Both the position numbers and the translations under genes were made by a program. Below are positions 1 to 6,151 of a DNA stretch of 6,381 bases, piece after piece. Each line of letters starts with the position of its first letter. The stretch's first letter is position 1. Below the pieces are notes generated by a model, which was not told the origin of the DNA, ran no database searches, and saw only the letters and a program-made list of their open reading frames with translations. The stretch comes from an uncultured Pseudomonadota bacterium (GTDB lineage Bacteria; Desulfobacterota_B; Binatia; UBA9968): assembly GCA_946478635.1 (NCBI GenBank), contig CAMLCX010000292.1, forward strand, positions 1 through 6,381, written 5' to 3'.

Positions 1-1278
1 GCTGAAGAAAACAAATTACTCACTCAAACCGGCCCTAAAACTCCGGCTGGGGATCTCTTGCGTCGCTACTGGCAGCCTGTGGCATTGAGCCAGGATCTGC
101 CGCCGGGCGGGCCGCCCCAGACGGTTCGGATCATGGGCGAAGATCTTGTGCTGTTTCGCGACGATCAGGGCCGCCCGGGATTGCTGGGGCTGCATTGCTC
201 GCACCGCGGCACCGACTTGAGCTATGGGCGGATCGAAGACGGCGGCTTGCGATGCCTTTACCATGGCTGGCTTTACGATATTTCCGGCTGCGTTCTCGAG
301 CAGCCGGGAGAGCCCGGCGGCGGGAAGAACCGAAGCGAGATTCGACATCGCGCGCATCGTTGCCGGGAATCGGGCGGCGTCATTTTCACTTATATGGGGC
401 CCGGCGAGCCGCCCTTGCTGCCGAATTATGAATTCCTCAACGTGCCGCCGGAGCAACGCTCGGTGACCAAGGTTCGCTACCGCTGCAACTATTTGCAGGG
501 CAATGAAGGAAACATCGACCCGGTGCACCTGTCTTTCTTGCATCAGTATCTGGCCGAGGCGAAACCGCCTTTGCAGCGCGTGGTGCCGGGCGCCGATGTG
601 ACGGACAACACATTGCTCAAAAAGGACATCGCGCCGGCCATCGAGGTCGAGCTCGCGGATTTCGGCCTGCGTATCTATTCCGTCCGCGAAGGCGGCCCGG
701 GCAAGCGCTATCTGCGCGTCACCAACTTCGTCATGCCCAATCTAAGCGCTTTCGGCGGCTCCACGGTCGGCGAAGGTTACGCGGTGCACTGGCACGTGCC
801 CATCGACGACGTTTCCCATTGGAAATATATTTTTATGTTCAGCCGCGAACGGGCGCTTCCCGAAGAGTTGATCCACAAGAACCGCGCCGAGCTGACGCCC
901 GGATACGAATTGGCCCGCAACGGCGACAATCGTTACCAGCAGGACCGCGCTTCGATGAGCGCAGAGAGCTTTACCGGCATGGGTTTCAATTTTCAGGCGC
1001 ACGATGCTTTCGCCACGGAAAGCCAGGGCACGGTCCAGGACCGCACGGCAGAACATTTAGTCACGTCGGACAAAGCCATCGTCGCCGCGCGCAAGCTGCT
1101 TCTCAAAGCGATGATGGACGCCGGGGATGGACGCGATCCGCAACATGTCGTGCGCGAAGCCGAGTCAAATGATTTTCTCCACCTGCAAGTCTTTTCAGAG
1201 GTGATTCCCGATGCGGCGGACATCAAGCAGCACACTCGGGGGCGCATCGAGTCCATAGCGCGCTTCTACGGCAAGTGA
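1..1278 (+). CDS. Rieske 2Fe-2S aromatic ring-hydroxylating oxygenase, alpha subunit (phthalate 4,5-dioxygenase-like), 5'-partial
   Basis: The frame is open from base 1 and ends with TGA at 1276-1278, giving 425 visible residues. The visible N-terminus (AEENKLLTQTGPKTPAGDLL) matches the extreme start of the phthalate-dioxygenase-like family, so only about three codons lie outside the window. The TTG at 58 is internal and should not be taken as the start. A Rieske motif C-X-H-X16-C-X2-H is intact (visible residues C66, H68, C85, H88). The mononuclear iron site shows D-X2-H-X4-H (D173, H176, H181), and the Asp in the QAHDAF segment (about residue 335) is a candidate third ligand. By family knowledge the protein takes electrons from a separate reductase to hydroxylate or O-demethylate an aromatic ring in the cytoplasm; no reductase gene is visible. 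It heads the operon, and the binding-protein gene follows directly. The substrate is unknown; phthalate is only the family label. Confidence 0.93.
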   Translation, partial: AEENKLLTQTGPKTPAGDLLRRYWQPVALSQDLPPGGPPQTVRIMGEDLVLFRDDQGRPGLLGLHCSHRGTDLSYGRIEDGGLRCLYHGWLYDISGCVLEQPGEPGGGKNRSEIRHRAHRCRESGGVIFTYMGPGEPPLLPNYEFLNVPPEQRSVTKVRYRCNYLQGNEGNIDPVHLSFLHQYLAEAKPPLQRVVPGADVTDNTLLKKDIAPAIEVELADFGLRIYSVREGGPGKRYLRVTNFVMPNLSAFGGSTVGEGYAVHWHVPIDDVSHWKYIFMFSRERALPEELIHKNRAELTPGYELARNGDNRYQQDRASMSAESFTGMGFNFQAHDAFATESQGTVQDRTAEHLVTSDKAIVAARKLLLKAMMDAGDGRDPQHVVREAESNDFLHLQVFSEVIPDAADIKQHTRGRIESIARFYGK

Positions 1279-1315
1279 ATCGGACCGACTTCAGCATATC
1301 GATGAACTCAGATTC

Positions 1316-1323
1316 AGGAAGGA
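1316..1323 (+). promoter_or_regulatory. Shine-Dalgarno site that fixes the binding-protein start
   Basis: AGGAAGGA lies five bases before the ATG at 1329. The longer reading from GTG at 1275 overlaps the previous stop codon, and the ATG at 1302 is another option, but neither has a comparable site. Starting at 1329 also puts a textbook signal peptide at the N-terminus. Confidence 0.75.
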
Positions 1324-1328
1324 CGACA

Positions 1329-2306
1329 ATGACACAAAGGTTGCTTGCAGTGGTTTCGCTGCTCTTGCTCTGGCCGGCCTGCTCGGTGGCGCAAGAGCGT
1401 TACGTCATTGCTTATGCCGGGTTCGCCGGTTTTCAATCGCCGCTCTGGGCCACCAAGGAACTTGGCTATCTGGCTAAATACAACATCAATGCCGATCTGG
1501 TATTGACTCCCGGATCCACGCGCCAGATCCAGGCCCTGCTCAGCAACAGCGCCCACTTTGCCCAGGTGGACGCGGTGACCACCATCAATGCCATCGCCCA
1601 GGGCGCGGACCTGGTGATGATCTCCGGTTCGCTCAACACTTTTCCGTTCAGTTTCGTCGCGCAAAAGGAAATTCGCAAGCCGGAGGACCTCAACGGCAAA
1701 AAAATCGGCATCGTCGGCTTCGGCGGCGCCAACGAACTGGCCATCCTGTTGGCGCTCAAAGAGTGGAACGTGCCGCGCCAAGCCGTAACGATTTTGCAAG
1801 CCGGCGGCGCGTCGCAACGGCTCATCGGCATGAGCGCCAAAGTGCTCGACGCCACGGTGCTCGCCCAACCCGAGCTCGGCGAAGCGCAGCGCATGGGCAT
1901 GAACGTGCTCGCGCACATGCGCGACATGAAGACCGCGGCGTTTCCGATGAACGCCATGGTGGTGCGGCGATCGTTCTTGCAGCAAAATCGCGACCTGATC
2001 AAACGCTACCAGCAAAGCTACGCCGAGGCGACCTACCAGTTGTTGCACAGCAAAGAAAAAGCAACGGCGGTATTGGCCAAGTGGCTGCAGCAGAAAAACC
2101 CCAAGGCCATCGAGGAAACCTATCAATACATTGCCACGAGTTTTTCTTTTCCGACGCGCATCGCGCAGCAGGGCTTGCGCAATACTCTGGAGATGGTTTC
2201 TCAAAAGAACCCGAAGATCGAAATGAACCCGGCCAAGTACCTCGACGAAAGCACGCTCGATGAATTGGAGAAGGAAGGGTTCTTCAAGCGAATTGCCGGA
2301 AAGTAA
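1329..2306 (+). CDS. ABC transporter periplasmic substrate-binding protein, NMT1/THI5-SsuA/TauA type
   Basis: The protein is 325 aa from the ATG at 1329. It opens with a Sec signal peptide: Q-R, then a Leu/Val-rich core at residues 5-15, then S-V-A before Q22-E23. This predicts cleavage after A21 and a mature protein of about 304 aa. C18 lacks a proper lipobox context, so a periplasmic form is more likely than a lipoprotein. The fold signature follows the NMT1/SsuA family: an early segment on a nearby target (FQSPLWATKELGYLAKYNI), a G-S-T-x-x-x-x-A-L-L stretch, then DLNGKKIGIVGFGG starting the second lobe. Such proteins bind small organic ligands (sulfonates, pyrimidine precursors, aromatic acids) for an ABC importer. 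No permease or ATPase gene is in the window, so the partner is elsewhere or just outside. The gene starts about 50 bp after the Rieske gene on the same strand, which points to co-transcription and a shared substrate. The ligand is not identifiable. Confidence 0.9.
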   Translation: MTQRLLAVVSLLLLWPACSVAQERYVIAYAGFAGFQSPLWATKELGYLAKYNINADLVLTPGSTRQIQALLSNSAHFAQVDAVTTINAIAQGADLVMISGSLNTFPFSFVAQKEIRKPEDLNGKKIGIVGFGGANELAILLALKEWNVPRQAVTILQAGGASQRLIGMSAKVLDATVLAQPELGEAQRMGMNVLAHMRDMKTAAFPMNAMVVRRSFLQQNRDLIKRYQQSYAEATYQLLHSKEKATAVLAKWLQQKNPKAIEETYQYIATSFSFPTRIAQQGLRNTLEMVSQKNPKIEMNPAKYLDESTLDELEKEGFFKRIAGK

Positions 2307-2311
2307 TTTGT

Positions 2312-2427
2312 GTTCAAGACGTTCAAGCAGTTCAAAACGTTCAAGCCCCCACCTCTTTCCTCCCCCGCGTCGCGGGGGAGGACCACGGAGAGGGTTGAAC
2401 GACTTGAACGGTTTGAACATTTTGAAC
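2312..2427. repeat. Inverted-repeat element: two arms of four GTTCAA hexamers around a GC-rich hairpin
   Basis: The left arm (2312-2344) is GTTCAA four times with 3-bp spacers (gac, gca, aac), at 2312, 2321, 2330 and 2339. The right arm (2395-2427) is TTGAAC four times with 3-bp spacers, at 2395, 2404, 2413 and 2422. The hexamers are perfect inverted copies, while the spacer triplets mostly do not pair. Between the arms sits an 11-bp perfect stem (2359-2369 with 2371-2381). The unit starts six bases after the stop of the binding-protein gene and ends just before the Shine-Dalgarno site of the VOC gene. No T-run follows the stem, so a classic terminator is unlikely. A REP- or MITE-like repeat, or a transcript-folding or protein-binding element, is the more natural reading. 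Confidence 0.85.
2359..2381. repeat. Perfect GC-rich hairpin (REP-like core)
   Basis: CCTCCCCCGCG, one T, then CGCGGGGGAGG: an 11-bp perfect stem with a one-base centre, so in RNA a few central pairs would open to form the loop. It resembles the C-rich/G-rich palindromes of REP-type intergenic repeats. It may slow ribosomes or RNases between the second and third genes of the operon. It is the centre of the larger GTTCAA element. Confidence 0.8.
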
Positions 2428-2437
2428 CAAGCCGACC

Positions 2438-2446
2438 GGAGGGAGG
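2438..2446 (+). promoter_or_regulatory. Ribosome binding site of the VOC gene
   Basis: GGAGGGAGG lies directly upstream of the ATG at 2450. GGAGG at 2438-2442 gives a seven-base spacing, and the second copy gives three. It supports the chosen start and allows independent translation after the structured gap. Confidence 0.7.
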
Positions 2447-2449
2447 CCC

Positions 2450-3274
2450 ATGTTAACCCGAATCCAACACGCCGCGATCGTCAGCGAAAACTTTGTTCGT
2501 GAGGCGAAATTTTATGAAGCCGTATTTGGCATGAAGCGAGCCAAGCCCGGCTCGGTGGAGGAAGAAAAAGCCATCCGGACCAATTACGCGGTCAGCATCG
2601 GGGACGGTTATGTCGGTGTCACGGTGATCGGCAGAAAGCCCGGCTACGTGCCGGGCTTGCACCATTTCGGAGTCGACGTCGACAACGTCGATGAGGCGAT
2701 CGCGCGGATCAAGAAAAATTATCCCGAAGTCGCGGTTTTGAAGCGACCGTCGAACCGGCCGTTCGCAACCTACGGCGCGCATGATCCCGAAGGAAATTAT
2801 TTCGATCTCACACAGGAAGGCATGTCGAACCGGAGAGATGTCTATGCCGAGCGGGAGCGCGAGCATCCGAGACATATCCATCACATCAAATTGCGCGTGA
2901 TGAAGCCAAAAACGATTGCGGCGTTCTATCGGGACATGCTCGACTTGCAAGAGGCCGACAAGGCCATCGAGGATCCCAACTTTTATCTCACCGACGGGAA
3001 GATGACGCTGATTGTCGCGCCGTGGAAGATGAGCGACTTCGAAGGCGCAGGCATCGACCGCCCGGGCTTGGAGCATATCGGATTTAAAGTAGAGAGCGTC
3101 GAGGCTGTAAAAAAAGATTTAACCGCCCTGCGCGAAACCGATTCAGAGATGCGCGAGCGGATCATCAGCGAGCCGAGCGAAGGCGAAAGACGACTCGCGC
3201 TGATCGCGTCCTGCCGCCATGGAAAGTACCAGTGTTCCAGTCCAGATGGAATTTTTGTCGATATCACGGACTGA
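2450..3274 (+). CDS. Two-module vicinal-oxygen-chelate (glyoxalase/bleomycin resistance/extradiol dioxygenase-like) protein
   Basis: The protein is 274 aa and starts at an ATG behind a strong Shine-Dalgarno site. Two VOC modules are visible. Module 1 (about residues 3-123) has H7 in IQHAAIV, H72 in LHHFGVDV, the DPEGNYFDL loop and D119. Module 2 (about 141-274) has H145 in IHHIKLRV, H209 in LEHIGFKV, the SPDGIFVDI loop and D271. Each module therefore shows a His-His-Asp set where the family binds its divalent metal (usually His-His-Glu in extradiol dioxygenases). Size and two-module layout resemble type I extradiol dioxygenases, which cleave catechols, but VOC proteins also include glyoxalases, isomerases and epimerases. 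Third place behind a Rieske oxygenase makes an aromatic or post-ring-hydroxylation step reasonable; this is inference. It is cytoplasmic, with no signal peptide. The GTTCAA element separates it from the binding-protein gene. Confidence 0.88.
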   Translation: MLTRIQHAAIVSENFVREAKFYEAVFGMKRAKPGSVEEEKAIRTNYAVSIGDGYVGVTVIGRKPGYVPGLHHFGVDVDNVDEAIARIKKNYPEVAVLKRPSNRPFATYGAHDPEGNYFDLTQEGMSNRRDVYAEREREHPRHIHHIKLRVMKPKTIAAFYRDMLDLQEADKAIEDPNFYLTDGKMTLIVAPWKMSDFEGAGIDRPGLEHIGFKVESVEAVKKDLTALRETDSEMRERIISEPSEGERRLALIASCRHGKYQCSSPDGIFVDITD

Positions 3275-3296
3275 CGAATAGCGCACTTCCATGGCA

Positions 3297-3328
3297 CAAT
3301 TCCCCGCGGCTTGCGGGTAAGGGAATTG
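3297..3328. terminator. Imperfect hairpin between convergent genes, possible bidirectional terminator
   Basis: CAATTCCC (3297-3304) pairs perfectly with GGGAATTG (3321-3328), with a further CCGC/GCGG pairing possible inside. It lies in the 88-bp gap between the stop codons of the VOC gene (+) and the MFS gene (-), where a shared terminator is expected. No T-run follows on either strand, so intrinsic termination is not proven. Confidence 0.35.
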
Positions 3329-3362
3329 CCGAGGATCCGTCGTCGTTCAAGCCCACGTTGCC

Positions 3363-4664
3363 TTACGACGCATTAGCCAGCGGACTCAACGTTCTCATGC
3401 GCTGTGACCAGGGCCGGATTAAAAACAGCACCAGCAGCGTCGCAAACGAAAGCAACATCAAAAGAATCCACAGAGCCAGCACGTAACTTTGCGTCCGATC
3501 GTAGATCGCCCCCGCCATGATGGGCCCGGCGAAGCTTCCCCACATGTAGAAAAAACTCATCATTCCTCTGATCGTCGCAAAATGGCGGCGACCGAAAAAA
3601 TCCCCGACGGTGGCCCAGATGATCGGAAACGACGCGTCTAAAAAAGTAAAACTGATCGTAAACAACAGAAGTTGCCAATAACCGGATTCCGCCAGAAGCG
3701 GCGGTAAGGAGAGTGCGGGAAGGAGATGGCAGGCGGCCAGGAGTTTTGGCTTGTTGACCCGGTCGGCGATCCATCCGAGCGCGAAATGGGCGACTAAGTT
3801 GATGAACGCGAACGCGCCGAGCAGAGACGCGGCGGCGCCTTCGGATAAACCCTTCCACACCATCAGCGGCACAAAGTGAACCGTGGCGGTGCTGTAGCAG
3901 GTCACTCGCGCGGTCATGGAAATGACGAGCAGCCAGAAGACCCAAGTCTTCATCGCCTGGCGGCTGGTGAAATCGACAATCGCGTTGTTGCTTGATTCGC
4001 CGGTCGTCGGGCTTGCCGCCGTTTCCGCCGGCGCGACTTCGCCGTCGGGCCGCAGCCCCATGCTCTCCGGCGAGCGCTTGAGTTGAAAACTCAAAGGCAA
4101 GCAGACAAGCAAGAAGATGCAGCCAGAGGCGAACGCCGCCCAACGCCACCCTATGGAAGCGACGCCCACTGCCAATAGCGGAGAGATCAGCGCTCCGCCG
4201 ATGGGCACGGCGGCGCTCACGACGGTCATGGCGCGCGCCCGCTGTCGAATGAACCAGCTATTCGCCACCACCATCGGCGAGTGAACGAATCCGGCAACGA
4301 ACGCGAGACAGATCACGCCGAGATAAACGATCATGAAATTCGTATAGGTGGTCACCCAGGAGAGCAGGATGTAACCCACGCCGGCGAGAAAAACCGCGGT
4401 TACGATAATCGGCCGCGGACCGTATCGGTCGATGAGATAACCCACGAGCGGCGCTTCAATGGCGCCCTGGGCCCGCGAAAGCGAAAAGGCGAGCGATGTG
4501 GCGGCGCGGCTGATATTGAGATCCTGGCTGATCGGGAGAAAGAAGACCGTGAAGCCGAATTGATGGAGCCCGCCGCCGACAATGCGAATGGCCGAAACCA
4601 ACCCGATCATGCGCCAGCCGTAAAAAATACGGGAGAAAAAAGTAGAAGGAAATTTAAAGCTCAT
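3363..4664 (-). CDS. MFS transporter, monocarboxylate/oxalate-formate antiporter-like
   Basis: The protein is 433 aa from the ATG at 4664. The frame is open to a TTG at 4733, but that 23-residue extension is polar and unlike a transporter start. Neither start has a clear Shine-Dalgarno site. The protein is very hydrophobic, with about twelve membrane segments in two halves. The loop 2-3 signature DRYGPR is at residues 79-84, with its weaker second-half counterpart in GWIADRVNKPK (297-307). A hydrophilic central loop, rich in Pro, Ala, Ser and Thr, spans about 194-237. The N-terminal FYGWRM and the GxxxxPLxGxLxDRxGPR layout recall the OFA/MCT branch, which moves small organic acids by proton symport or exchange in the inner membrane; the substrate itself is inference. 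It follows the cyclase gene on the same strand after 127 bp, so partial co-transcription is possible. It converges on the VOC gene. Confidence 0.9.
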   Translation of the reverse strand: MSFKFPSTFFSRIFYGWRMIGLVSAIRIVGGGLHQFGFTVFFLPISQDLNISRAATSLAFSLSRAQGAIEAPLVGYLIDRYGPRPIIVTAVFLAGVGYILLSWVTTYTNFMIVYLGVICLAFVAGFVHSPMVVANSWFIRQRARAMTVVSAAVPIGGALISPLLAVGVASIGWRWAAFASGCIFLLVCLPLSFQLKRSPESMGLRPDGEVAPAETAASPTTGESSNNAIVDFTSRQAMKTWVFWLLVISMTARVTCYSTATVHFVPLMVWKGLSEGAAASLLGAFAFINLVAHFALGWIADRVNKPKLLAACHLLPALSLPPLLAESGYWQLLLFTISFTFLDASFPIIWATVGDFFGRRHFATIRGMMSFFYMWGSFAGPIMAGAIYDRTQSYVLALWILLMLLSFATLLVLFLIRPWSQRMRTLSPLANAS

Positions 4665-4791
4665 GGCGGCGCGAAAAAGTTGCTGCGCCGACGTTATGTC
4701 AAGGCCAGATCGAGGGCAAGGGTGCGGACACAAACGAAGCGGACGCTGAAAGAAGTAGCGGCCTGATTGTCACCACTCTTTGTGTGGCACC

Positions 4792-5628
4792 TTACGTCCG
4801 CAGCCACTGAACTTCGTAGACTCTGACGGCATGATCGAAACCTTTGGGTGTCACTTCGCCTAAATCCGAGAAGCGCAACTCTTTGTCCTGCCATTGGTCC
4901 CGCACGATCTGATCCACTAGAATCCGGCCGGGCTCAGCGTGCGCGCAAAGGCGCGCGGCCAATTGGACTGCCCTGCCGAAAAGGTCGCCATGCTCCTCGA
5001 TGGGCTCGCCGGCGCTCAGGCCAATGCGTAGATACAAAGGTGTCTCCGAGTGATCCTGATTATACGCCGCAAACGCCTTCTGGATGGCAATCGCGCCCTC
5101 AACCGCATCCGGTACCGCAGCGAAAGATGCCATGATCCCGTCGCCGGTGTGCTTGATCTCACGTCCGCGATGCGTCCCCAGCGAGTTGCGCGTCAGCGCA
5201 TTGTGAACATGAAGCAGATGGAGAGCCTTGGCGTCTCCATACAGCGTGGTCATCAGCGTCGAATCTTTCAAATCCGTAAACATGATGGCGCGGAAACCAG
5301 GATCAATGGAAATCTCCCCGGCCTTTCCTGGTGATGCATCCATAGGCGGCGGATCTTTGATCCGACCCAAAAACGCGTCCACCACGGTAGGATCGACCTC
5401 AAGAACTTCATTGGGGACCGAACCGTGAGCTTCGTTGTGAGCGCACTCAATCGTTTCTCGATTCGGCGCCTCGATCAGGCAGAACGCGGTGGAGCGCGTC
5501 TCATCGAACCAGTAGGTCAAAAACTTGACGTGATATTTATCCTGAAGCGCCAGATCCTTCTGGTGCGCATCGGCGATCGCATGTCGCGTCGCGCCTTCGA
5601 TGTAGTGGCGATCCATGTAGACAGGCAT
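4792..5628 (-). CDS. DUF4242 (SCO4226-like) domain fused to class III adenylate/guanylate cyclase
   Basis: The protein is 278 aa. Residues 1-88 (MPVYMDRHYIEGAT to VVDAFLG) look like a DUF4242 domain, the ferredoxin-like fold of the nickel-binding protein SCO4226, with the family-typical HNEAHG (H64, H68). A Pro-rich linker (91-110) leads to the cyclase domain (about 111-275). There FTDLKDST gives metal Asp D119, and IKHTGDG gives base-reading K159 and second metal Asp D163. GDLFGRAVQLAAR gives base-reading D215 and phosphate-binding R226. The Lys/Asp pair fits ATP rather than GTP as substrate. The position usually held by the transition-state Asn is Q222, seven residues after D215 and four before R226. 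There are no membrane segments, so it is a soluble signalling protein making cAMP, with the N-terminal domain as a plausible metal or ligand sensor (inference). AGGAG four bases before the ATG supports the start. A good promoter lies about 90 bp upstream, and the MFS gene follows. Confidence 0.9.
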   Translation of the reverse strand: MPVYMDRHYIEGATRHAIADAHQKDLALQDKYHVKFLTYWFDETRSTAFCLIEAPNRETIECAHNEAHGSVPNEVLEVDPTVVDAFLGRIKDPPPMDASPGKAGEISIDPGFRAIMFTDLKDSTLMTTLYGDAKALHLLHVHNALTRNSLGTHRGREIKHTGDGIMASFAAVPDAVEGAIAIQKAFAAYNQDHSETPLYLRIGLSAGEPIEEHGDLFGRAVQLAARLCAHAEPGRILVDQIVRDQWQDKELRFSDLGEVTPKGFDHAVRVYEVQWLRT

Positions 5629-5632
5629 TGTT

Positions 5633-5637
5633 CTCCT
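5633..5637 (-). promoter_or_regulatory. Ribosome binding site of the cyclase gene
   Basis: On the minus strand AAGGAGAACA precedes the ATG at 5628, with the AGGAG core four bases from the start codon. It supports the N-terminal MPVYM start and thus the complete DUF4242 domain. Confidence 0.7.
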
Positions 5638-5714
5638 TCGCTAGAAAGTCCGCGCCGCAAAGTCGCCCTCAAAATATTTGAATGCGACGATTTCCGGACG
5701 TGATAACACCCGTA

Positions 5715-5742
5715 ATCATAAGCCCATTCCCCGATCAGTCAA
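5715..5742 (-). promoter_or_regulatory. Sigma-70-type promoter for the cyclase gene
   Basis: Minus-strand TTGACT (5742-5737) and TATGAT (5720-5715) are separated by 16 bases; each box differs from consensus by one base. Transcription would start near 5708, leaving a leader of about 80 bases before the cyclase ATG. The -35 box overlaps the final codons and stop of the dehydrogenase remnant, so the gene behind it need not depend on read-through from that dead gene. Confidence 0.55.
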
Positions 5743-6060
5743 GGGTGGTGACCCGTTGCTTTTCAACCGCAACGTTTGCGATTCCTGTTCGGTTGGCCGC
5801 AAACGGGATTCCCGTCTTCTTCGCTATATCCAGCAGATCAGCCATCACGGGTTTAGGCAGCGGTATTCCTGCTTTGCTCCGGATCTCTTCGGCCGCACGC
5901 TCGAGGCGCCGGGGATGAGCGGGCCGTTGGTGCCGGGGGCGGGTTTGGTTTTTCGAAAGATGTGAATCCAGTCGTCGATCTGCGAAGCGCCGAAGAGGTG
6001 ACCGATGCCTTTGCCGACGCTACATTTGGGAAGTTCACTTTTCCAATTGGTCAGTGGGCC
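5735..6060 (-). pseudogene. C-terminal remnant of malate/L-lactate dehydrogenase (LDH2/YlbC-type family), frameshifted and 5'-truncated
   Basis: Minus-strand translation from about 6060 gives TNWKSELP, then GKGIGHLFGA (6015-5986), IDDWIHIFRKT and PAPGTNGPLIPG (ending at 5908). This is the pattern of the C-terminal region of NAD(P)-dependent malate/lactate dehydrogenases of the LDH2 family. In that frame the text then turns to noise and stops at 5845. From 5905 another frame resumes the family pattern (LERAAEEIRSKAGIPLPKPV, then MADLLDIAKKTGIPF) and stops at 5737-5735. One missing base near 5905-5910 explains the switch. Between GHLFGA and IDDWIH the family usually has more residues, so a small in-frame deletion is also likely. 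The N-terminal two thirds, with the catalytic and cofactor residues, is absent: upstream lies the promoter of an oppositely oriented gene. It cannot be active. The exact 5' edge is uncertain (6045-6060). The family assignment rests on remembered motif patterns. Confidence 0.7.
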
Positions 6061-6065
6061 TGACC
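6049..6065. repeat. Short inverted repeat at the remnant/MNT junction
   Basis: GGTCAG (6049-6054), five bases, then CTGACC (6060-6065): a perfect 6-bp inverted repeat. It sits where similarity to the dehydrogenase fades and overlaps the palindrome CCAATTGG (6043-6050). It may mark the end of an inserted segment or be chance. Confidence 0.4.
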
Positions 6066-6076
6066 TAACTAAAACA

Positions 6077-6086
6077 TCCCATGGGA
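6077..6086. promoter_or_regulatory. 10-bp palindrome upstream of the MNT promoter, possible operator
   Basis: TCCCATGGGA is a perfect 10-bp palindrome ending four bases before the expected -35 position of the nucleotidyltransferase promoter. Toxin-antitoxin units are often self-regulated through such sites, but nothing else here proves binding. Confidence 0.25.
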
Positions 6087-6090
6087 GGGC

Positions 6091-6119
6091 GTGAGCTTTA
6101 CGCGCATTGTTGCTATAAT
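6091..6119 (+). promoter_or_regulatory. Extended -10 promoter of the MNT gene
   Basis: TGCTATAAT at 6111-6119 is a perfect extended -10 element (TGnTATAAT). With a 17-base spacer the -35 hexamer is GTGAGC (6091-6096), a weak match, which an extended -10 can tolerate. Transcription would begin near 6126, about 26 bases before the ATG at 6152. Confidence 0.7.
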
Positions 6120-6151
6120 TCGTTTGCCTGGATAAACGAGGATTAAAATCC

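Noticed and set aside
1314..2420. Long minus-strand open frame opposite the binding-protein gene
   Set aside because: It mirrors a well-supported gene with a signal peptide and family motifs. Its translation is rich in Arg, His and Gln with no recognisable domain, as expected from an antisense shadow in GC-rich DNA.
3344..3354. Extra copy of the GTTCAA element
   Set aside because: CGTTCAAGCCC matches 2338-2348 over 11 bases, but a match of that length is expected by chance in a window of this size, and there is neither a 9-bp array nor a hairpin with it.
4674..4702. Minus-strand TTGACA upstream of the MFS gene as a promoter
   Set aside because: The -35 hexamer is perfect, but at 17 bases the -10 position reads CTTTTT, and the predicted start would lie almost on the MFS start codon. 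The match is probably chance.
4765..4790. Possible terminator hairpin after the cyclase gene
   Set aside because: Only CCAC/GTGG pairs around a short loop, flanking bases do not extend the stem, and there is no T-run on the minus strand.
5678..5965. Plus-strand open frames across the dehydrogenase remnant
   Set aside because: They show no family pattern and lack a ribosome binding site, while the opposite strand gives a coherent protein pattern across two frames.
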